A DNA stretch of 5,057 bases from an uncultured Eubacteriales bacterium (GTDB lineage: Bacteria > Bacillota > Clostridia > Monoglobales > Monoglobaceae). The stretch is from assembly GCA_900550775.1 (NCBI GenBank), contig URTH01000142.1, positions 1 through 5,057 on the forward strand. The letters are read 5' to 3'. A model generated the notes under the pieces. It did not search any database. It was not told the DNA's origin and saw only the letters and a program-made list of their open reading frames with translations. Below, one piece after another: positions 1 through 5,057 of the stretch (positions are counted from its first letter, which is position 1; each line of letters starts with the position of its first letter). A program made the position numbers and the translations under genes.

Positions 1-1128
1 TAAATCATCGGAAACCTTCACGTCTTTTACCAGATCATAGTCGATCGGAATCGACAGACCGGCCTGATACATTTCCTTGAGCATATCGTCACTGGTGAAG
101 TAATCTAGGATCGTGACAATCTTATCTGCGCCGATTCGTTCTACGGACGACTTGTTTACCGAGCACAAACCGTCTGCCGAAGCATACTGGATTCCCTTCA
201 CATCGGTGGACTCAACCGGGAGCGGTGCAACACCCCATTCGATCTTTGCCGGGAACTGCTCAGTCAGCACACCGTAGTCGTAGCTACCTGCAATCTTCAT
301 GCCGATATCGCCTTGTCCGAAACGCGCGCGTGCCGGGTCGTTGTCAATACCTTCCGTGCCGGGAACGCAGCTGCCGTCGCGCTTCATCTGAATCATGGCA
401 TTCAGCACGGTAATCTGGCCGTCATAATGGAAGCTGCCGTCACGGGGATCATAGGCATCGGTCATGCCGTTGATTGCCGAGGATGCCATATTGATATCCG
501 TGGTATAAAAACCGTCCCACTTTCCGGGGAAGATGATGCCGTACTGCTTTGCATCCGGATTGGTCAGCTTTTTGGCGTACTCAACCACCTGATCCCAGGT
601 TTCCGGCGCCTTTGGTTCGCCGTTTTCGTCAACCAGGCCGGCATCCTTAAACATCTGTTTGTTGTAGATTAAACCATAAGTCGCAGATGTAATCGGCAGT
701 GTATAGGTCTTACCGAGGTACTTATGTCTGGTCTCTAATGCGTTCTTGCCGAATTTTTCAAGCAGCTTTTCCGCGCCTGCAATCTCTTCAAGCGGCATAA
801 TCTGATCTTTCTGCGCACGCATCTCGATCTGCCATGTAGCATATAAGTCCGGCGCCTGATCGGAGGTGTATGCCAGGTTCAGCATTTCCTCCATGTCGCC
901 TTCTTTCACAACATACTCAAGCTCGATTCCCTTTTCTTTTCCGACCGTCTCGTTAAACTGCTTAAATTTTTCCTGCATAAATGCTTTGTCGTGGCCGGTG
1001 CTTCTCCACCAAACCACCTTGGTGACATCGGTGTTTGCTTCCTGCTTGGAAGTGGAACAACCGGCAAATACGGACGTCATCATCACCGCGGCAAGAACAC
1101 CTGCAAATAACTTTCCTCTTTTCTTCAT
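1..1128 (-). CDS. Extracellular solute-binding lipoprotein of an ABC transporter (family 1, probably sugar); C-terminus cut by window edge
   Basis: This gene encodes the substrate-capturing lipoprotein of an ABC importer, anchored outside the membrane. The reading frame is open for 376 codons from the ATG at 1128 to base 1 with no stop, so the C-terminus lies outside the window; the family is usually a little over 400 residues. Residues 1-23 form a signal peptide (MKKRGK, then a hydrophobic stretch) ending in the lipobox FAGC with the lipidated Cys at 24. The mature part shows family hallmarks: an early VVWWRSTGHD strand, SDQAPDLYATW near residues 90-100, and LPITSATYGLIYNKQMFKDAGL, typical of sugar-binding members. 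An AGGAG sits only 4 bases before the chosen ATG; an in-frame ATG at 1140 has a purine run directly against it, so 1128 is preferred. It follows the two-component genes on the same strand and has its own promoter. Permease genes may follow off the left edge. The substrate cannot be told; sugar or oligosaccharide is inferred. Confidence 0.9.
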   Translation of the reverse strand, partial: MKKRGKLFAGVLAAVMMTSVFAGCSTSKQEANTDVTKVVWWRSTGHDKAFMQEKFKQFNETVGKEKGIELEYVVKEGDMEEMLNLAYTSDQAPDLYATWQIEMRAQKDQIMPLEEIAGAEKLLEKFGKNALETRHKYLGKTYTLPITSATYGLIYNKQMFKDAGLVDENGEPKAPETWDQVVEYAKKLTNPDAKQYGIIFPGKWDGFYTTDINMASSAINGMTDAYDPRDGSFHYDGQITVLNAMIQMKRDGSCVPGTEGIDNDPARARFGQGDIGMKIAGSYDYGVLTEQFPAKIEWGVAPLPVESTDVKGIQYASADGLCSVNKSSVERIGADKIVTILDYFTSDDMLKEMYQAGLSIPIDYDLVKDVKVSDDL

Positions 1129-1192
1129 AAGACTCCTCATCCTTTCTTGATTAAAGTGCGGCCAAAACTCTCTTCCGCCTTTCTTGATTTTC

Positions 1193-1221
1193 ATTATAAC
1201 GCATAATTTTTCGTTTTTGAA
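1193..1221 (-). promoter_or_regulatory. Sigma-A-type promoter of the substrate-binding protein gene
   Basis: Read on the minus strand, a consensus -10 TATAAT (1193-1198) follows a -35-like TTCAAA (1216-1221, 4 of 6 matches) with a 17-base spacer. Transcription would start near 1186, leaving a leader of about 58 bases. The weak -35 with a perfect -10 fits a promoter that needs an activator, and the repeated box at 1222-1240 directly abuts the -35. No terminator is evident between the regulator stop and this promoter, so read-through from the two-component genes is also possible. Confidence 0.7.
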
Positions 1222-1240
1222 GTTTAAAAAACATATGCAT
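1222..1240 (-). promoter_or_regulatory. Candidate regulator-binding box, copy 1 (upstream of the binding-protein promoter)
   Basis: On the plus strand the shared core reads GTTTAAAAAACRTATGCA, with A at the R position here. It matches the copy at 3592-3610 in 17 of 19 bases and lies directly upstream of the -35 of the binding-protein promoter. It is presumed to be an operator for the neighbouring response regulator. That assignment is inference from its position and repetition. Confidence 0.5.
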
Positions 1241-1242
1241 TT

Positions 1243-1929
1243 TTACTTTTGATCGCTGTAATACAGGTCGATAAATTCAAATAACTCCATTTCTTTCAGC
1301 GATTTTATTAGGCTTTTCATGCTTTTTGTCTCAAATTTACGCAAAATTCCCGATGCCTGCGCCCGGATTGTCCCTTCCTCCACGTACCGCTCTGCTGCGA
1401 TTTCGCGGTAAGATTTTCCGTAGTATATGCCGCGCAGAACGCTGATTTCGCTCTTTGACAGTTTGGTAATCTGGTTCACCGTATACAAAAGCGACTTTTG
1501 CATCTTCATCACATCGCGCAGTTTTTTTGTCAGCGGTGCGGCAATATCCGCATCAATAGCGGCCTTATTCTGGTACACATCCAGCACCTTGCTCACAATT
1601 TCGCCGTCCTCGGCCGTCTTATATAAAAAGTCAACCGCGCCGGAGGAAAACGCCCGAAACACGTAGTCCTCGACCCGGTGTGCCGTCAGCATAATGATCT
1701 TTAAATCCGGCTTGATTTCAAGCAGATCCTTGATAACCTCCAGCCCCTCGTCGTTGGTGCGCATCTGAATATCCAAAAGCAAAATATCCGGCTGCGTCTT
1801 TTGAACCAGCACTTTACATTCATCGCCGTTTTGCGCCGTGCCGACGACTTCCACTTCGCTTGTCTTTGAAAAGACCTTTGCATAATATTCGCACAGGCTT
1901 TTCATATCATCGCAGATTAAAAGTTTCAT
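1243..1929 (-). CDS. Two-component response regulator, NarL/FixJ family (REC plus LuxR-type HTH)
   Basis: This 228-residue cytoplasmic transcription factor is phosphorylated by its partner kinase and then binds DNA. The receiver domain (about 1-120) is complete: acidic pair D8 D9, phospho-acceptor D53 in DILLLDIQM, T82 in IIMLT, and K104 in FLYK. A linker of about 35 residues leads to a LuxR/GerE-type helix-turn-helix (about 156-205) with LSKSEISVLRGIYYGKSYREIA and the recognition-helix region EEGTIRAQASGILRKF. Length is normal for NarL-type regulators. The start at 1929 has AGGAGG 8 bases upstream. That site overlaps the end of the histidine kinase gene, whose stop lies 12 bases before this ATG, so the two are co-transcribed and probably translationally coupled. 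Likely targets are the two copies of the 19-base box upstream of the kinase and binding-protein promoters; this is inferred. Family assignment is secure; the signal is unknown. Confidence 0.95.
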   Translation of the reverse strand: MKLLICDDMKSLCEYYAKVFSKTSEVEVVGTAQNGDECKVLVQKTQPDILLLDIQMRTNDEGLEVIKDLLEIKPDLKIIMLTAHRVEDYVFRAFSSGAVDFLYKTAEDGEIVSKVLDVYQNKAAIDADIAAPLTKKLRDVMKMQKSLLYTVNQITKLSKSEISVLRGIYYGKSYREIAAERYVEEGTIRAQASGILRKFETKSMKSLIKSLKEMELFEFIDLYYSDQK

Positions 1930-1941
1930 TGTTCTTTCCTC

Positions 1942-3423
1942 CTACATCCATTTTGAACCGCGGTTTTGATAAATGGGCAGCGCAATATAAATACTGGTCA
2001 GGATTCCCTCAACGCTCTTAATGGCAACATCGCCGCCGTGAATCGTAATCACGCGCTTTACAAAGTCCAGCCCAAGCCCGTTTCCGACTTTTTTCCGTTT
2101 GGTGGTGTAAAACGGCTTAAACACGCTGTGCATATTGCCCTTTTCAATGCCGCAGCCGTTATCCGTGATTTTGAGCAAAAGCATGTCGCGCTCGGTATAT
2201 AGATCGATCTGGATTCTTCCGTTTCGAATTTCTTTTTGCTCAATGGCCTCAATCGAATTTCGGAAAATATTTACCAGGCTTTCCACGATATGCGCCTTGT
2301 TGCCAAGCACAATCGTTTTGGTATCACGGTAGTTCCGTTCAATATGGATAAGGGGATCGCCGGTTTTTTTCAGCGCCTCTTCGATGCAGCTTTCGATGGT
2401 AAACACATGATATTCCATCGAGACCGCGTTGAGCATCTTCAGCGTACGGCTGATGTTCTCAACCGATTCTCCCGACTCACGCTTGATCCGTGCAAAAACC
2501 TCCATCACCTCTGCGCCGTCCTTTGCCTCTTCGGCGTCCTCACCCAAGGAAACCAGTTTTTGTATGCATAAGAAATTGTTTTTATAGGTGTGAAGGAGCA
2601 TATACACGTTTTCGCTGATCATCCGGCTTCTCTTGATAAAACGCCGGTTGCTGCCGTATTTTTTAAACGGGCTGAAGTAGAGCAAAATAAAGGTGTTTAC
2701 CGCAAAGATACACAAAACGCTTGCCATGATCGCCATGTTCTCGCCGAACATGCCAAGAGCCCCTTTTTTTGGAAAGTTCATAAGATCGATATTATAAAAC
2801 ATGGTCGGCTTAAAAATGCCGTTGATGAACAGCAGATACAAAATGAGATAGATAAACAAAATACACGCCATACAGGACAGACCGTATCGCTTTTTGACAA
2901 AAATTTTGGTTTTAAACCAGTAGATGCCAAGAATCACCATCGGCATCAGAAGGTACAAAAGCGCTACAAAAGCGGACGCTTTTTTCAGAAAATATAAAAT
3001 GTGAATACCGCTTCCGGCGTTTGCGGCGTTTAAATGTATAAAAATGTGCCAGTTTACAAACGGAAGGTTGATGACAAAAACATATAAAACGGGAAGCATC
3101 ATCAGACCGTAAATCCATTTTTTGCAAGGATAAACCAGCTTTAAGCAGGCAATCGCGCCGGACATGATGACCGCAACCCCAAAATTATGTACAATCGCAC
3201 TCTTATAAAGCCCCAGATGGATTTTGGAGAGATACTGTAAAAAGATGTAGTCAATCCGGCTCATGTACCCGTAGGACGAAATTGCAATAAAGTAAAACAG
3301 GCCGGCAAACACCATAATTACGCAGCCAAAGAAATATAGCGCAATGACATAGGCAAACTGCGTACGATAGCTAAAAATCAAACAGGTCGAAAGAATCACC
3401 AGGATAAAAAGTATGAGTAACAT
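1942..3423 (-). CDS. Membrane sensor histidine kinase with about seven transmembrane helices and a HATPase_c domain
   Basis: This 493-residue kinase autophosphorylates on histidine and passes the phosphate to the regulator encoded just downstream. The N-terminal 250 residues are very hydrophobic, with about seven membrane helices (near 2-18, 25-48, 78-98, 104-122, 150-170, 182-204, 226-250) and only short loops, so the signal is probably sensed within or close to the membrane. A dimerisation/phospho-acceptor segment follows with H278 in LLHTYKNNFL. The ATPase domain is intact: N box NIFRNSIEAIE (N385), G1 DNGCGIE (D421), F box FKPFYTTK (435-442) and G2 GNGLGL (448-453). The start chosen is the ATG at 3423, with AGGAGGG 7 bases upstream; an in-frame TTG at 3453 would add ten residues but has no such site. 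The H-box is of the GHKL HxxKN kind, not the HisKA_3 form usual for partners of NarL-type regulators. The ligand is unknown. Confidence 0.93.
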   Translation of the reverse strand: MLLILFILVILSTCLIFSYRTQFAYVIALYFFGCVIMVFAGLFYFIAISSYGYMSRIDYIFLQYLSKIHLGLYKSAIVHNFGVAVIMSGAIACLKLVYPCKKWIYGLMMLPVLYVFVINLPFVNWHIFIHLNAANAGSGIHILYFLKKASAFVALLYLLMPMVILGIYWFKTKIFVKKRYGLSCMACILFIYLILYLLFINGIFKPTMFYNIDLMNFPKKGALGMFGENMAIMASVLCIFAVNTFILLYFSPFKKYGSNRRFIKRSRMISENVYMLLHTYKNNFLCIQKLVSLGEDAEEAKDGAEVMEVFARIKRESGESVENISRTLKMLNAVSMEYHVFTIESCIEEALKKTGDPLIHIERNYRDTKTIVLGNKAHIVESLVNIFRNSIEAIEQKEIRNGRIQIDLYTERDMLLLKITDNGCGIEKGNMHSVFKPFYTTKRKKVGNGLGLDFVKRVITIHGGDVAIKSVEGILTSIYIALPIYQNRGSKWM

Positions 3424-3430
3424 AAAAGAT

Positions 3431-3437
3431 CCCTCCT
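3431..3437 (-). promoter_or_regulatory. Strong ribosome binding site that fixes the kinase start
   Basis: The minus strand reads AGGAGGG seven bases before the ATG at 3423. This near-perfect site decides in favour of that start over the upstream TTG at 3453. Confidence 0.85.
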
Positions 3438-3438
3438 G

Positions 3439-3499
3439 CAGCCATGCTGTCAAAATGTTTTGCGCAATTGCGCTGCCATTGCATTATGCAAAATAGGCA
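3439..3499 (-). promoter_or_regulatory. Structured leader of the kinase mRNA
   Basis: Between the predicted transcription start (about 3536) and the ribosome binding site lie three successive inverted repeats. They are TTGCAT-T-ATGCAA (3479-3491) with outer TGCC/GGCA arms (3474-3499), the palindrome GCGCAATTGCGC (3462-3473), and CAGC-N3-GCTG (3439-3449), which ends 1 base from the ribosome binding site. A competing GCAGC/GCTGC pairing (3472-3476 with 3438-3442) is also possible. These could fold in the mRNA or act as DNA operators. There is no poly-T tract, so a terminator is unlikely, and no known riboswitch class is recognised. Confidence 0.35.
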
Positions 3500-3542
3500 A
3501 ATATTTCAATAAATTTTTATTACACTTTAGCAATATGACAAT

Positions 3543-3571
3543 ATTCTAGCAAATCATTTTTGGATTATCAA
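3543..3571 (-). promoter_or_regulatory. Sigma-A-type promoter of the kinase-regulator operon
   Basis: On the minus strand TTGATA (3566-3571, 5 of 6) and TAGAAT (3543-3548, 5 of 6) are separated by 17 bases, with an extended -10 TGC directly before TAGAAT. The start would be near 3536, giving a leader of about 112 bases. A weaker alternative, with -35 TTGACG at 3579-3584, has a poor -10. Confidence 0.65.
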
Positions 3572-3591
3572 CCTTTTTCGTCAAAATAAAT

Positions 3592-3610
3592 GTTTAAAAA
3601 ACGTATGCAA
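3592..3610 (-). promoter_or_regulatory. Candidate regulator-binding box, copy 2 (upstream of the kinase promoter)
   Basis: This is the second copy of the 19-base box, with G at the R position of GTTTAAAAAACRTATGCA. It has the same orientation relative to its gene as copy 1. Its near edge lies 20 bases upstream of the kinase -35, whereas copy 1 lies against its -35. Binding by the response regulator, and so autoregulation, is inferred. Confidence 0.5.
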
Positions 3611-3659
3611 TCTCCGGAAATTACGGGAAAATCAGGAATGTATACGACAATTTATGAAT

Positions 3660-3671
3660 TTTTGTACAAAA
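3660..3671. repeat. Perfect 12-base palindrome TTTTGTACAAAA in the divergent promoter region
   Basis: A perfect palindrome centred on GTAC lies about 85-95 bases upstream of the hydrolase -35, between copies of the direct repeat AATTTATG (3649-3656 and 3670-3677, 21 bases apart). It could be an operator for a dimeric regulator. In such AT-rich DNA chance is not excluded. Confidence 0.3.
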
Positions 3672-3674
3672 TTT

Positions 3675-3698
3675 ATGTAAAGTATATTGACTTTACAT
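3675..3698. repeat. Perfect inverted repeat ATGTAAAG-N8-CTTTACAT, candidate operator
   Basis: Two 8-base arms (3675-3682 and 3691-3698) flank an 8-base spacer. More copies of the motif follow: GTAAA at 3706-3710 and CTTTAC at 3715-3720, so the element alternates four times in about 45 bases. It sits roughly 55 to 80 bases upstream of the hydrolase promoter -35, a place suited to a regulator of that gene. The binding protein is unknown. Confidence 0.4.
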
Positions 3699-3752
3699 GT
3701 GTTAAGTAAATATGCTTTACGGGCATAATTCTCGTTTTTGCGTTGGAAATCA

Positions 3753-3781
3753 TTGACTTTGTTCTTGGAATATGCTATACT
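3753..3781 (+). promoter_or_regulatory. Sigma-A-type promoter of the SGNH hydrolase gene
   Basis: TTGACT (3753-3758) and TATACT (3776-3781) are separated by exactly 17 bases, with an extended -10 TGC immediately before TATACT. Each hexamer matches 5 of 6 consensus bases. The predicted start near 3788 leaves a leader of about 39 bases. This is the best-looking promoter in the window and may be fairly active without an activator. Confidence 0.75.
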
Positions 3782-3826
3782 TTGTGTGAAAAATGAAATA
3801 ATACAAAATGGTTAGGAGTCGCTTTT

Positions 3827-4630
3827 ATGGATTTAAAAAATTACATATTTTCTCCGGGAGAAAAGCCCCTGGATCACATGGTAACTAACGGAGGGTTCAC
3901 CGGTATCTTCCGCACCATTGCATGCATCGGGGACAGTCTTTCTTCCGGTGAACTGGAATCTTTTGAACTGGGACATAAAGGATATCATGATTATTTTGAA
4001 TATTCTTGGGGACAATTTATTGCCAGGGATGCCGGCTGCAAGGTCTATAATTTCTCTCGCGGGGGCATGAGCGCAAAAGCTTATATGGAAGGCTTTGCCG
4101 AAGAAAAAGGCTTTTTTGATGTCGAGCTGCGCGCACAGGCCTATATCATGGCGCTCGGCGTCAATGATACCACCTTTATTTTATCCAAAGAATTAGAGCT
4201 TGGAACGATAGAGGATATCAATCCCAAAAACTATACGCAAAACAAACCGACCTTTGCCGGATATTACGGTGCAATCATCAGTAAGTATAAAGAGATTCAG
4301 CCGCACGCAAAATTGTTTCTTATGACGATGCCGCGGGATGGCGCCGATGCAGAGCGAAACGCCATTTATGATCAGATGTCCGAGCTGATTCGTGCGATTG
4401 CAAAACTGTTTTCCAATTGCTTTGTGTTGGACTTCAGAAAATACGCCCCGGATTACGATGAGACCTTTAAAAAGAATTTCTTTTTGGGCGGCCACTTAAA
4501 TGTACAGGGCTATCGTCTGACCGCCCTTATGGTAGAATCGTACATTGATTATCTGATTCGTGCCTATCCCGAAGAATTTAAACAATGCGGCTATATCGGA
4601 AAGCCGTTTTATAACGGAGAGAACCTGTAA
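3827..4630 (+). CDS. SGNH/GDSL-type hydrolase (esterase-like), cytoplasmic
   Basis: This 267-residue protein belongs to the SGNH/GDSL hydrolases, which cleave ester bonds, including acetyl and other acyl groups on sugars. Visible blocks are: block I CIGDSLSSGE with nucleophile S37 (residues 33-42), block II glycine in NFSRGGMSA (near 79-80), block III ALGVNDT with N113 (109-115), and block V FFLGGHLNVQGY with H223. The position three before the histidine, normally the triad Asp, is Leu220; the third residue is absent or supplied elsewhere. No signal peptide or membrane helix is seen, so it acts in the cytoplasm. The start has AGGAG 8 bases upstream and an extended -10 promoter. It is divergent from the kinase operon and followed by a terminator, hence monocistronic. 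A role in deacylating an imported glycan is only a contextual guess. Confidence 0.9.
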   Translation: MDLKNYIFSPGEKPLDHMVTNGGFTGIFRTIACIGDSLSSGELESFELGHKGYHDYFEYSWGQFIARDAGCKVYNFSRGGMSAKAYMEGFAEEKGFFDVELRAQAYIMALGVNDTTFILSKELELGTIEDINPKNYTQNKPTFAGYYGAIISKYKEIQPHAKLFLMTMPRDGADAERNAIYDQMSELIRAIAKLFSNCFVLDFRKYAPDYDETFKKNFFLGGHLNVQGYRLTALMVESYIDYLIRAYPEEFKQCGYIGKPFYNGENL

Positions 4631-4642
4631 TTCCGATATACC

Positions 4643-4717
4643 AAAAAAGCTGCCTCATGATGATATGCACCTCCAAAAGCCTCTAACTTTTGGGCCTCAT
4701 CATAGGCAGCTTTTTTT
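4643..4717. terminator. Bidirectional two-tier rho-independent terminator
   Basis: The outer stem GCTGCCTCATGATGA (4649-4663) pairs with TCATCATAGGCAGC (4697-4710), leaving one bulged C. Inside it is a separate perfect hairpin CCAAAAG/CTTTTGG (4673-4679 and 4687-4693) with a 7-base loop. Six A precede the stem and seven T follow it, so it can end transcripts from both sides: the hydrolase gene (stop 13 bases before the A run) and the convergent minus-strand gene (stop 7 bases away). Confidence 0.93.
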
Positions 4718-4723
4718 ATATTC

Positions 4724-5057
4724 TTACATCACGGTTTTCTTTACTTCCGGCGCCTGCGAGAGCAAAATCGTCAGGTTTCCGTTTCGGGTGCGGAGTGCAT
4801 TGATCATTTCCTGTTCGTTGACACCTTTGTCCATGCAAATCTGAAACGTTAATTGGTACAGCGACCCTAAATCCGTGGTTCTGATCTGGGACAACTCATA
4901 TTTTGAGGTGTACTGAGACAGGATCTCATCAAATACACCCTGATAATTTAAATCCTCCGGGATGGTAATCTTCAGTGTCTGATAGATGCTGCGCGGAGAA
5001 AACAGCTTTGCTTTTTCAACTATTATGATGACGAGACACAAAACCACAACAAACAAT
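4724..5057 (-). CDS. C-terminal part of a DUF4956-like membrane protein; N-terminus cut by window edge
   Basis: About 110 residues are visible, ending at the TAA at 4724. The N-terminal end of this fragment (FVVVLCLVIIIV) is the end of a membrane helix. A soluble tail follows: LKITIPEDLNYQGVFDEILSQYT, then RTTDLGSLYQLTFQI, then a MINALRTRNGNLTILL segment. From memory this matches the tail of DUF4956 proteins, which have several membrane helices followed by an alpha/beta tail of about 100 residues. Such genes are often next to a VTC-domain polyphosphate polymerase gene, so that neighbour could lie beyond the right edge; this is not visible here. The codon at 5054-5056 is TTG with no ribosome binding site in view, so it is not treated as the start. 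The gene converges on the hydrolase gene and shares the terminator between them. Biochemical function is unknown. Confidence 0.75.
   Translation of the reverse strand, partial: LFVVVLCLVIIIVEKAKLFSPRSIYQTLKITIPEDLNYQGVFDEILSQYTSKYELSQIRTTDLGSLYQLTFQICMDKGVNEQEMINALRTRNGNLTILLSQAPEVKKTVM

Noticed and set aside
1129..1140. Upstream in-frame ATG for the binding protein at 1140
   Set aside because: Its purine run abuts the codon with no spacing; the ATG at 1128 gives a normal lipoprotein signal peptide and has AGGAG before it.
225..1150. Plus-strand open frames of 62 to 119 codons opposite the binding-protein gene
   Set aside because: They lie antisense to a clear family protein and show no recognisable domain.
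1222..1246. Terminator for the kinase-regulator operon after the regulator stop
   Set aside because: The A/T runs around CATATG form no GC-containing stem with a loop; the sequence is better explained as the repeated box.
1966..2997. Plus-strand open frames opposite the histidine kinase
   Set aside because: They are mirror frames of a conserved coding region with no family features.
3424..3453. TTG start adding ten residues to the histidine kinase
   Set aside because: No ribosome binding site precedes it, while the ATG at 3423 has AGGAGGG at ideal spacing and begins directly with the first membrane helix.
4560..4844. Plus-strand open frame crossing the hydrolase end, the terminator and the DUF4956-like tail
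   Set aside because: It runs through a strong terminator and overlaps two better-supported genes in other frames.
5054..5056. Start codon of the right-edge gene
   Set aside because: It is a TTG at the window edge in the middle of a membrane helix; the gene almost certainly begins further right.

Overview
The window looks like a piece of a low-to-moderate-GC Firmicutes chromosome, most likely from Clostridia of the Lachnospiraceae type. This rests on strong AGGAG-type ribosome binding sites, sigma-A-like promoters with extended -10 elements, a Gram-positive style lipoprotein binding protein, and proteins resembling families common in that group (an SGNH hydrolase and a DUF4956-like tail). No species can be named from the sequence alone.

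Layout. Positions 1-3423 hold a leftward (minus strand) cluster in transcription order: a multi-spanning sensor histidine kinase (3423 to 1942), a NarL/FixJ-type response regulator (1929 to 1243, 12 bases after the kinase), then a lipoprotein substrate-binding protein of a carbohydrate-type ABC transporter (from 1128, running off the left edge). The binding protein has its own promoter in the 114-base gap. A roughly 400-base AT-rich divergent region (3424-3826) carries the kinase promoter and leader, several inverted and direct repeats, and the promoter of a rightward SGNH/GDSL hydrolase gene (3827-4630). A two-tier bidirectional terminator (4643-4717) separates that gene from the convergent C-terminal end of a DUF4956-like membrane protein (4724 to the right edge).

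How it may work. The kinase and regulator form a cognate pair. A 19-base near-identical box (17 of 19 bases) lies just upstream of both the kinase promoter and the binding-protein promoter, in the same orientation relative to each. In one case it abuts the -35 element; in the other it lies 20 bases further upstream, about two helical turns. The simplest reading is that it is the regulator's binding site, giving autoregulation plus control of nutrient uptake; this is inference. The hydrolase could remove acyl groups from an imported glycan, but only its position suggests that. No RNA gene, mobile element or CRISPR array was seen.
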